Assembly: GCA_026545765.1 (NCBI GenBank) | Contig: CM048844.1 | Location: forward strand, 68,156,035-68,220,034 | Length of the DNA: 64,000 nucleotides | Reading direction: 5' to 3' | Origin: Plantago major | Lineage: Eukaryota > Streptophyta > Magnoliopsida > Lamiales > Plantaginaceae | Shown here: piece by piece, positions 45,901-56,323 of the stretch | Layout: the number at the start of each line of letters is the position of its first letter | How positions within the stretch are numbered: position 1 is the stretch's first letter | The notes under the pieces: model-generated | The model's input: only the letters and a program-made list of their open reading frames with translations | The model's database searches: none | Told to the model about the DNA's origin: nothing | Made by a program: the position numbers and the translations under genes

Positions 45901-46609
45901 ATCGTCCATAAATCACGATCATATCAGTTGCTTGCTAGAGAAACAATTGGAATGGAAAATAGAGACAAAGGATCGACCAAGTAGAGTTGATTGGATGAAT
46001 TAATTAATTAGGATGGATCAAATGTATTTGGGGAACAATGAAATAATAGATTAAGAGAGAGAGGGAATTGATCAGTTAAAGATATTTTTGTCAAATTGCA
46101 ATTTTTTTCCTTCACAAAATGGTGGGTATCTAAAGATATAATTACTTCAAAGTACTACCATATCTTAGTTAGTCTCTAGTTGCGATTATTTTGCATCACA
46201 TATTATTTCGTACTTTTTTTTTTGAACAAAATTAGCTTTTTATTCCAAGTAGACTTTCAAGTACAACATCAAATACAAAGAGGTCTCAATAGTACAACAC
46301 TTATTTTAATGTTACTGTTTTGTGCTTTTAAAAGAAGGAGTTGATAATGAATGCAAAATTAACGTCAAAATGTACGGTCAAACAGTCTTGTTATATTGAC
46401 AATTATCATGATAACACCCGAATACGACTTCTTTTGACCATTACTATATGACAATAAAACATAGCAAAGACATACACTTTTGGTTCTTTCTTATAGCAAA
46501 TAACCATAAACGGTAAATTAACTTTAAGACAGGCACAACTTATGTTAATAGCACGCAACTTAATCTTTCATTGATGCAGTTATCCATTTCTTTTAAACAC
46601 ATTCACTTC
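45901..46609. other. Unassigned AT-rich stretch
   Basis: No coding potential or recognisable repeat boundary. A T-run with GAACAAAATTAGC at 46217 may be the end of an old element, but no partner structure was found. Confidence 0.4.
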
Positions 46610-46860
46610 CTATAGTGCAGGGATTGCATTGAGAACTTCAAATGTGAGGACATCTTCATAGGAGATACCAGCTTCTTTTGCAAACTCTCTCCAACCCCTC
46701 GTCAAATACGAAGTCTTTTTGTACCTCTTCCCAATCACCAAACAATCTCTCTTACCTTCCATTCTCGAGACACCAAACAATCTCTCTTACCTTCCATTCT
46801 AAAGACAATTGGAAAATTGTTATAAGAAATGAACACCTCTACAAAGCTGTTTGGAAGGGC
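46610..46860 (-). pseudogene. B3 DNA-binding domain exon, broken by a 35-bp tandem duplication
   Basis: On the minus strand an acceptor-like TTTTTTTGCAG precedes an exon starting at 46860. It encodes LPNSFVEVF, FPIVFRMEGKRDCLVIGKRYKK and then TRGWREFAKEAGISYEDVLTFEV, which follows the second half of a plant B3 domain (the conserved pattern G-W-x-x-F then G/Y-D-x-L-x-F). It stops at TAG 46612-46610. A 35-bp tandem duplication (unit AGAATGGAAGGTAAGAGAGA..., about 46736-46801) shifts the frame inside the domain. B3 proteins are plant transcription factors. This is a gene fragment of host origin, the only host-like coding trace in the window. The first half of the domain was not found. Confidence 0.6.
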
Positions 46861-47170
46861 CTGCAATTTTTTTAAGTTATAAGTGTTATTTTATTCATTT
46901 TCATTTTCGAATATCTTCGCTTTTCTCTATTTAATATCAACTATTTTCTATGTGTTATGATTCATTGAGGAAAACTTAGATTAACTAACCAAACAATTTT
47001 TTTCGATTCAAGTATGAGTGTTGCATCAGTTTTGCACACTTAAATGGTGACCTCTCAGCGGTTGCACATTTGAATGCATTGGATTTCGTATTTCTTATCA
47101 TGTTGGAAAGCCGATCACTCCCATAAGTGTGTTCACCTACGTCATTCGATTTTAACAAAATAAGTAGAAG

Positions 47171-47464
47171 TTAACTAACTATCCATCCAAATAATATATG
47201 GGTAATCAAAGCTAAAAAGGTTTCACTAAAAACTCGTAATGTTGAATTATCACCTTCTCTAACTGCTTCTTTTTCAGCGGCTGCATTTATGGGCGAATGA
47301 TGGCTATCAACAACATCTCCAAAACCTAGTGGATACGAGTGGTTTTCGGCCATGTTTCCGAGATCAATGCTTGATTGGTCCGGGTAAAGCAAGAAGGATA
47401 CCATGTAGTGATTAGTTGTTATTGTAAAAGCTTGCTGGAAATGTGATGATATTTTCGAAGCCAA
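47171..47464 (-). CDS. Small hypothetical protein, possible first exon of the B3 gene
   Basis: A 97-residue open frame (MASKISSHFQ...) with no family I recognise. CTATATATACTTGGG on the minus strand lies about 10-20 bases before this ATG, so an in-frame ATG at about 47404 (MVSFLLYPDQ) would fit a TATA-driven transcript better. It is 310 bp upstream of the B3 exon on the same strand and could be a non-homologous first exon of the same gene, but the two are not linked by any evidence other than position. Confidence 0.25.
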   Translation of the reverse strand: MASKISSHFQQAFTITTNHYMVSFLLYPDQSSIDLGNMAENHSYPLGFGDVVDSHHSPINAAAEKEAVREGDNSTLRVFSETFLALITHILFGWIVS

Positions 47465-47817
47465 CCCAAGTATATATAGAGAAGGTTTGAGTAGGTGATA
47501 TCTTACATGCCATTATTGCATGGGTATATCATTTAATTCCAAGTATTCCAGTATATCGTTTCCATATTATGTCCAAGTATACGAGTGATGGTTTTATTTG
47601 CATGGGTATATTATTAGTTGATTAGTGCGTAATTTCTTATAAGAGTCATAAATATACAAAAAAACATTAAAATTAATGCTTGTATAGGTAAAAAAAAAAT
47701 ATGACTTATAATTCGCTGCTCGTAATTTTAAATTTTCGACTCTTAATTTGTACTTAAACCTTAATTATTTATTCAATTTCATTGAGCATTTGAAACATGA
47801 TAAATGAATTTCAGTAG

Positions 47818-47940
47818 TATCTCGACATGAAATTACGAAACCTTCCAATGTCAACGAATTTTATTTAATGTATCTCGACATGAAATTATGAAAACTTCCA
47901 AATGTCAATGAATCTTCTTTAACGTCAAATGTATCTCGAA
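47818..47940. repeat. Short tandem repeat, ~55-bp unit, two and a fraction copies
   Basis: GTATCTCGACATGAAATTA begins at about 47818 and 47871, each followed by CGAAACCTTCC/TGAAAACTTCC and AATGTCAA. A third partial start GTATCTCGAATG lies near 47930. Confidence 0.7.
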
Positions 47941-48547
47941 TGTACCGACCTAACAATGTTTTATGTAATTTGAGTTCCTTATTCCGAATTTTATTTCGAA
48001 CCTTAGAAAGAGTAAAGTAATTGCTGACTCCAATACATTATATGATGTTTATGTCAATGAATCACATTAGCACTCATCTAAATCAAAGTTTTCTTCCAAA
48101 TAACATTGCTAATCAACTATTACAAACCCTTTATTTTTAAATACAATCACTGATCTTACAAGTAATATCACATGTATGATTTCGTTGGCCAGTAAATCAT
48201 ATAGTCCAGTGCATGGAGGACAAGTAACGTTAAAGTTCATAGTGAGACTGTACCATTTCCGAATTTGAGAGGTGAAGAACATTGTTTCATAACCACATTA
48301 AATAAACAATAGGTAAGTGCACCAAGTTCCAAGTTAACAAAGTGGTTGGGCACATAAAAAGCATTACCAAACATATGATGAAGTTGCAGTCATCATTCCC
48401 ATATATCTTTCCTTTCTTCTGCACCAATTTTGGAAAAAACACGTTCTTGCATGCCACAAATTGTCAACATACTACATGATTGGGAATCTTGTCATAACAA
48501 ATGTCCAATTCCAATGCCAAATTGCATGTCTTTTCGGTAATATATGT
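47941..48547. other. Unassigned stretch left of element C
   Basis: AT-rich, no coding potential recognised. It continues beyond element C at 62802, joined through the TCATC target site. Confidence 0.5.
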
Positions 48548-48552
48548 CATCT

Positions 48553-49970
48553 GTTGGTCCAGATAATGGCAAAGTAAAAGACTAGAGGGGGGTGAATAGT
48601 CTTTTAAAACTTTTGTCGATAAACACAGTTTATCAGAAACCTGGGGGTTTCTGATACTTAAATTCTGAGCGCGGAAGACTTTAAGATAGGTAAGTGCAGA
48701 AACAATAAGTATGTGTGTGTGCTTTGCTGAAATGTAAATACAGAAAGGTAAATGACACAGCAAATATAGTGGTATCTGGAGGTGGCGTAATCCTCCAACT
48801 AATCCACTTCGGTCTTTCTGAGACCTAGAATTCTCTAGAACAGATAATTGAGTTCTCCTTACAATAATCCTATTCTAAGATTCATAAACAAATGGTTCCC
48901 AACCAAATGTTCCCCCTGAGTTATTCCCCAGCTCCTAGAGCTAAGTACTTCCTCTACTCAGATAACATTGGAGTTATTCCCTGATTTCCCAAATCAAGTA
49001 CTTCCTCTACTCCACGCCTTGATGGTGTTGGTTATAAGGTTTGTCAGAAAGGCTTCTCGTATAACTTTTCAGTTATGTTTTCAGAGAGCCTAATACAACG
49101 AGACTACTTAATACACTTGTTCAGTGGATGGCACCGCTTTTCTCGACCCAAGTAATTGATGTCCGTTCTGGAGAATGAGCTTCAGAAAGGGTATCTGATA
49201 GTTCAACTCTTTCACGAATAACAATCTCTTGTTAAGGTTCAGGACAACTTAGAACTACTAGTGCTTCTTCGAGCAACAGAAAGCTTTCAGAAAGGGTAGT
49301 AGAGTGCTTGAGAGAATACTTTGCTTGAAGGTAAGTTTGCAAGATAGAGCGTTCTAAGGTGTGTATCTCAGCATCTAAGTGTGTGATATATATAGATGAA
49401 TTTGAGAGTTGTTGGATTGATATCCGTTAGACACAATTCAAATTCAGTCCATACTTATCTTGAATTGAGTACTCAGAAGTCCTTGTCTCATGTCTCAGAG
49501 AGGACTGTGCTTCAGCAGCTTTTCTGCTGATGTAATTAATGCACTTGTACTATTTCTTGTCCTGTAGTCTTCAACGGATACATGAGCCTTTCTGATGGCT
49601 TGCATGCTCCATACTCATGATGTCATATGTCCAGAATCATATTTCAAAAGTAAGTAAATATACTTAAGAAAGGATTAATGACATAGTCTTTCTGAGTTAG
49701 ACTAAACCTTGATGTCTTCATAAATCTTGTGCAATCTTCAGTCTTCTAATCTTCAGAAAAGCTCCATTGCTAGGATTGATCTTCATGGTCTTCTTGAAAT
49801 AAAAATTACACTCATAGACCTATAATCCTAATACAAGATTTACTAGACTAATCATACTCAGTGATTTCCTCTTTTACAATGTTCAAGTGAACCAAGAATA
49901 CTTAATCACCTTTCTGGCTAAGATAAGAACATGTGATGAGTGATCAAAATACTAACAGATATTCCTAACA
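48553..49970 (-). repeat. 3' LTR of element C
   Basis: 1418 bp, complete: TGTTGGTCC...CCTAACA on the plus strand. Preceded (minus strand) by the polypurine tract, which reads AATTTTTCCCTTTTT on the plus strand at 49971-49985. The TATA-like box GTGTGATATATATAG lies near 49380 (plus-strand reading). Confidence 0.94.
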
Positions 49971-49985
49971 AATTTTTCCCTTTTT

Positions 49986-50276
49986 GATCAGTCATCCATG
50001 ACTATCTTTTAAGTCCTATTACACATTTGTAACCCTGGAAGAGAAAACAATCCACCACTTAATTATTTCAAATGATATTCAATTTTAGTCAATTATGCGT
50101 AAAGTAAACATCAACCAAATCACAAGAAGTGATCTTTGCCGATAAGTTGTCATCTATTAGAATGTATCCGAGAGTATGATCTTGACAGTACGCTTAATAA
50201 GATGCAACTTTTACAGATAGAGAAGTTCAGAAACAATCAGCAAGATTACAAAAAGTAACAAAGCATACTAAGTAAA
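49986..50276 (-). other. 3' untranslated region of element C
   Basis: Non-coding, matches 42951-43224 of element B, including the GATCTTTGCCGATAAGTTGTC block (CAG changed to CGG here). Confidence 0.8.
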
Positions 50277-53200
50277 TTAGAACAAAGGAGAATCCAAGCT
50301 CCAAGAGAGTATTCTAATGTTACTAGTCTTCAAATCTTCAGAAATGCAACTTGGGTTCAGATACCTCAAGTTCTTCAAAGATCCTTCCGGATCACCGACA
50401 TGTTCATCCACTTTTCCGCATTCTTGGACATAGTCATAAAGAATCCTTCCGACAGAGCTCATTTTCCGGATAAGTCACATATTTCATGGTAACTCTCGCC
50501 AAGCTTGTGATTCTTCCGGTAAAGTGTTCGACCTGTATACTTTCCTGCACTCCAAGCATGGTCTACTTGCAAATGAGATAGGTTGAAATACTTGATATTT
50601 CTTCCAGATAGTGTATATCATCTAGGTATTCATCCAATGTCATATAGAATGACTCATAGGTTGAAACACCTAGTTTGTTCTTCCCGTCAGAATTACCATC
50701 CGCTTTTCACCTTGTGTACATCATCGCTTGGTAAGGATGCAAAAGAAAGATCCATCTTTCGGCTTCATTCCTCTTTTCTACTTCAAAGTTTAGCTGTGCA
50801 TGAAGGTGCTCAGTTTTTAGCAATTCGCTTCATTCTCTCCATTTCAGATCCGTCGAGGATGGAGTTGAAACTTACATTGACAAGTAGATGTTGTAGTTCC
50901 GTAATCCAATACCCTCTCTTGTTCAGAATGCACCTATATGAAGACTCTTCATTACTAGTCTTCACATACTCAATGTGGGCATCACTGCCTTTCGATGAGT
51001 TTCTCGCTTACTCCGCCAAACCGGAATCCTTCGCTTTTCGTTAGTGGCCTTCGTCAGAGATCCTCTAACCCTTTCTTCTTGCCTTGGGGCTGTGCTGGTG
51101 GATGTTCCTTGTATTGACTTGGTATTTCTAGAAGGAGTTCTGGCTGCCAAAGGCCTTGCCGCCAGAGGAGGTCAGGAAGTAGTCTTGTCTCCTTCTCTTG
51201 TGAAGTGGATGTTCATCCATCGATTCATCCTCATCATCATTGAAGTCCAAACTTGGAGACTTGCGCCTTTCGCCTCTTACTTCTCCTTCTTCCTTTTCTT
51301 CTTCTTAAGTCTTCTTCTCTTCGAGATTCTAAGGACTTGGCTCCCCTAGTTATCATACTTCTTAGCCATCTGGCTGGTTGACCTGGAACAACTTCTTCAG
51401 CAAGGGTGTCTCCAGTGGTGTCCTTAATGACAAGTTGACTTGAGGAGGGAGGATTTGATTATTTTCTTTTTCTTCCTCTGCCTTTCTGAGGCATCTCTTC
51501 CCTTAGTCATGAATGATCGACTCATAATAGCATAAGCTTAGAGAGTGATTCAAAGTTCTTTTGGAGATTGTGCACCGACTAATTCTTGAAGTTCCTTCTT
51601 CACTTTTTGTTCTACCTAACTAGTTCCCGCGCCTTTTCTGTTGAGCTCTTCTGCAACCTTAGGATGGCATCGTCTTAGATGACATGGTCGATTTCATTCA
51701 ATGCTGCATTAGCATTGTTACAATCCTCATCCCTGACCAACCCTAGGTCTTTCTGAGAGAGAGCTATGCTGGTTGCTTTGTTGAGTAAGGCAGCAGCCAA
51801 TGGCTTCATCTCTTCTGGGACGGATTTTAGCACTTCTTTGTCTTGGGCAACTAGTGTCTCTCTGAGTTCCAAAAAGACACTGTTCCTTGCACGGTGCTCT
51901 TCACTTCTTGAACTACCTGGTGCAGAGAAGATATGAGGAGCAAGTAGGGCTCTCTTTTGGAAAGTGATAAGTCTCATCATCTTCTGCAGTAATCAAGTTG
52001 CGGTCTTCTTCAGCATCACTCTCATAATCCTTCTCTGGGATTGTTTGCAAGCTGGCTAACATCTTTTGTTTGCCTTGGAGTATGCTGGCCTTCTGAGAGG
52101 ATGTAGAAGGTCTTTCTGATGCAGCCTCAGCATCATCCTCTTCATCATCATTGTCATCCATGGCATCTATCTCAGCAGCTGTGACAACAATGGCATTCTT
52201 CAGATTTCTTTGCTCATCTAGGAGTGCCAATTCCTTGGCATTAGCTTCTTTGAGCTTTTTGAGTCTGGCCTCCTTTTCATCAACAAGAGCTTGACACTCA
52301 ATGCTGATTCTCTTTTCTTCTTCCAACACCTTTCTGAGTTGTTCAATCCTGAACTCAGCGGCTGAAATTTCTTCTATGGCATCATTGTGCTCAGCCTGTT
52401 GGATATCTTGATGAGACTTGGGAGGTGATGATGATGGGGTTCTCTGAGCATTTGAAGGAGTAGACTTTTCTCCACTTCCTTTGCTAGCTTTCTGAATCCC
52501 GCCTTGTCCAGGTTGGGGATCATCATTCTGATCATCATCATCATCACTCTTGTTCTTTGCTTCTTGGTTTTGATGCTCAGAGGGAGGTTCTTGATAATCA
52601 TTTTCGTCCATCTCCTCGTCATCTTCTGAAACCAGGTTGATCACATTTGGGAATGTAATCATCCTCCCATTAACTTCTTCTTGTTCAGCAGGATAAGTCG
52701 TGAGCTTGCTGGGCAAGGCAGGATGGGTAACCATCTGCTCTTGGGTTTGAGCATCCGCAGACTTGAAATCTGCTATAAGTCTTTATGCTACTTCATGAAT
52801 GAAGTCTTCATGCATCAGAGTGGCAAATGAGTAGGACTCTGTTGGGAACAATGCATGGATATAATCTTCCAGATTGAAGACGATTGCTCTCTTTTCTGGG
52901 ACGTCAATTACTCTGGCTAATTCAGAAAGGTCAGCCTTTCTGAGTTTCTGCCATTGTCTGAAGCACTTGAGATGTTTCTTTAAAGTGTGCTTCTGGAAAG
53001 CCTTTGAGCCTGAAAGAAAGGGGTCAAGTTAGTTTTGTTCAAACCACTTGAGTTAGTATATGTGTGCAAAAGTAAGCTTTCTGAGCATACCTGTGTAGAA
53101 ACACTAGGCTCATTATCATGTACTTCTGCTTGCTTAATCTCAGAGACCACAGATACCTTGTTGTGAGGAGAAGTCTTATCCTCATCAACCCTTCTTTCTG

Positions 53201-55426
53201 CTTGAACCTGAGAATTAAAATCAAATATGTTTAGAAACTGTTAACAGAAAAGATAAGTGGAAAAATGCTTTCTGAGACTTTACTTACTTCCAAGTGAGGA
53301 AGCTCAGTGGCATCTTTCTCAGAAACCTTGGGGATTTCTGGAACCTTTTCTACTGACTCTGCTTCTTCAGCATTGCCAGTTTCTTTTGGAGGAGATAAGA
53401 CCACAGTCTTTCATTCCAAGTGTTCTTCTGACTGAGCCTGTAAGATAGAACAAACATATTGATTAAGTAGCGATTTTTACCAAAGTATTCTTAAAAGAAA
53501 ATTTACTGATACTTACCTTCTCAACAGAAGGCTCAGTAAATGTTTCCTCAGAGAGCTTTTCAGCCTCTGGAATCTCTTGGTGTTGGGGTGTTGGTTCCAC
53601 CACTACTTCCTCAGTTGGAGCCTAATAAGAGACAAAAATAACACAAGATATGAATGTTTCAAGCAAGTTATTTCTTATTCAGAGATAACTTAACTACCTG
53701 TAGGACAGGCTCTTCTTGTTGTTTTGAGGTTGAAGGAACCTCTTCTTCATTCAGAGGGGTGGACAAATTAACTTCCCAATTGTGTCTCCATGTCATAATA
53801 ATAAATGAAGCTTATGAGTAACAAGTTAACATTTTAATGTTGACAAGTTAGATACAAACTACTTTTGCTACGAATAGAGTCGTTGATCATTGATCTCGAC
53901 TTTTGGTGATTCCACAAAGTTGTCTCCGTGCTCATTGTTGTTCTCCTCTCGCAGATCATTCGAGTTTCCATCTCGCTTGATCCCTTTCCGAGAGTCGAGC
54001 TTTCTCGTAAGGTCGAGGAACCCGTGTTAAACAGATTTTCTTCAAAACATTAAGTGTTGGCATTGTGAATGTGGAAGCAATGTCGATCTTCCAAAGATTC
54101 TATCTTCCTCACCTGTGCCTTCTACTTCCGCCGGGTAGGGGCTCTTGTCTTCTCAAGAGCCGAGCTTGATGCTCCTCCACGGGTCTCATATCAATCTTTC
54201 GAGTACTTTTGCAAGTATTTCATCATCCTCGTAATCACTATTCGTGTTGGTGCACTCCATCTATGATATTTCTATCATCTCCGGAGAGTTCTGGAGAGCC
54301 GTTCAGATTCTCGGGGCATTCGAATTGCCTTTTCGACGCCCAACATCTTCTCGAGACCTTGTCTCTAGAAGGTTGTGCCTCAGATGCTTAGGGACTTGAG
54401 GCTCTTTTGCTTGAGTCCTCTTTCTCTTGGCAACCGGAGGTTTAGCTTGAGCTTGCTCGAGACCTCTCACCTTGTTGTGTAGTTTCTTCTTCTTCGCGCT
54501 TCGAGTGCATTCTCGAAGAAGTTTCTCCTTTTCTTCAAAGGCGGTCCGAAAAGGGAGTTGGTGGGGATTTCTTGTTTCTCTCGAGAGTGATTCCCATTGT
54601 TTCTAGAATGTAATGATTCGAGACCAAAGTGCATATTGTCCTTTGGCTCAAGAAGGCCATTGATGATTTTGGGCTCAAATTCTCAATATGTCCAAGGAAT
54701 TTGTCAAGGCGCATTTCCCCAATTGAAGTGGGTTTCGCCTTCATGCTTCTTGTTGTAAGATGCATCATCATCCATCTCTCCATGCTTATCCGGTCTACTC
54801 CACCTTTGTTGCCATCAAAGCAGCACTGTAATAAGAGCTAAAGTACTCCAAGAGTTTCGGAGATGACTAGTTCGATGGCTTTCGTAACAAAGTCTCCGGA
54901 CAACCCTTTGCATTTTCTAATCGATTGCTTCATATAGCTCTTTGACGCCTTGAATCATGAAAGCGTCCTTGATGTTGATGTCTTCAATTGTTCCTCGATT
55001 TTTCAATCGGAATATCTTGCAGAAAGTCTTGCAGTCTAGAACAATTTCTTGTCCTTGGACTTCAGTCTGCATGTATTTCTCTTCTTCATCATTCACAACC
55101 TTTGTGAAGATTTTGGAGTTGTTATAGAACTCCATTACATCTAGTGTGGATAGTCCACTAGGTGCAGCAGATAGAAGCTTGTAGATATGGGAATTCATCA
55201 GCATCCCCAATATCAGTTTCCTTTCTGGTCTTGAAGGTATAACTGCTGGTACATACCTCTTCACTAGAAAAGCTCCCCAATTCATTTTGTGGTTCGATTC
55301 CAAATGATGGGGTGAACTTTCCTGTATATGCTTATTCAACACCTTAAGTTCCTTTCCTCCTTGCTTTTCAGCAGGAGCAGATGATACGGCCTTAGGGTTC
55401 TTGGTGGTCATCGTCTTGGGTGCCAT
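50277..55426 (-). pseudogene. Env-like third gene of element C, intron-containing
   Basis: ATG 55426-55424 (MAPKTMTTKN). An open N-terminal segment to 54917 carries NHKMNWGAFLVKRYVP, DVMEFYNNSKIF and DCKTFCKIFRLKNRG. The next part (54910-53870) is full of CAG/CTG-type changes. Introns 2-5 at 53697-53010 are the cleanest of the three copies. Exon 6 includes a 273-residue open segment (52734-51913) with DDDDDQNDDPQPG, then coiled coil rich in Glu/Lys (EERLKKL-like heptads), then LRETLVAQDKEVLKSVPEEM (about 51860). The C-terminal domain runs to about 50277. Acidic and coiled-coil composition and lack of any clear membrane segment argue against an envelope protein. Function unknown. Confidence 0.72.
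53010..53868 (-). other. Intron series in the env-like gene of element C
   Basis: On the minus strand: intron 2 53697-53622, intron 3 53516-53438, intron 4 53287-53208, intron 5 53090-53010 (76, 79, 80, 81 nt), with donors GTAGTT, GTAAGT, GTAAGT and GTATGC and acceptors ending TTAG, ACAG, TCAG and TCAG. Exons 3, 4 and 5 are 105, 150 and 117 nt, all whole codons, phase 0 throughout. Intron 1 (about 53868-53795) is recognisable but its donor reads TTCGTAG and its acceptor is altered, within a damaged patch. Confidence 0.8.
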
Positions 55427-56323
55427 CTCTTATATAGAGTTTTGAGTGAGTGTTTTTCAGATGAAATTTGCACAATTAATCGAGATTAGTCTATCTTTTC
55501 AGAAGACTAAGCACAAAAAGTTGAGTTTGCAGAGGGGTTTTGCAGAAATCTTGAGAGATTTTGCTGTTTTGATGCAAGTTTGAAATTTCGAAATTGGTAA
55601 AAGTGTTTGTCTTTTGCCCAAAATGCTATATATATAGCAGACAAAATGTGCATAGATACAACATACATACAACTGAATATGAATGCGTGTTTTTGCATCT
55701 GCATAGGCGTGGTACGTCCTTTGTACTTCATTAAATGCGTAGTGGGCCATGTCTGCATTTCTCAACAGACATTACTTGCTTTGTTTTAATCTCAACCGTT
55801 GATATCAAACGTTTATTCATCAAGGGCTTATATTGAATATCTTGTAATGATATCAATCAACAAATGGTATTGTGCCGACTTGATGGATTTTTAACAAGTT
55901 ACATCCATTATGTCACTTAGTAAAGAGTAAGAACACTCAATCTTTATATTGTTTATCATAAAAATGGCAAAAATACGAGACAATGGACATGTTTGACTTT
56001 CAGAACTTATACTTTTTCGAGCTTTGTGTGCCTTTTCTCTTTATGACTAAATAGCTTTCTGAATTCAAGTGTCAGAAGATTCAGTTGTTTGAATGTAATT
56101 GACCCAATCTTAGTAAGTAAGTTCTAGTCTTATTTACTTATTGAGTGTGTACCAACCTTTGCCTTTCTGGATACCCGTTCTAAAAAATTTTGCCTTTCTG
56201 AGTGTTGCTACTAAGAAACCTTTGCGTCACTTCTTATCAACTTTGGCTTTCTGAGAACATATCCTCAGAGGCCTATTTCTTTTCTACCTCACTTACTTAG
56301 ACTTTAGAGATTCAGGACATTTT
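55427..56323 (-). promoter_or_regulatory. Spacer with TATA-like motif before env-like gene (element C)
   Basis: Matches the B spacer over its length. GCTATATATATAGC at about 55625-55638 lies about 200 bp before the ATG, and CTCTATATAAGAG directly before it. CATTTAATG next to GGCCCACTAC lies near 55730-55750. Confidence 0.5.

Noticed and set aside
46205-46320. T-rich start with GAACAAAATTAGCTTTTTATTCC as a LINE or processed-copy tail
   Set aside because: No reverse transcriptase remnant or target duplication seen near it.
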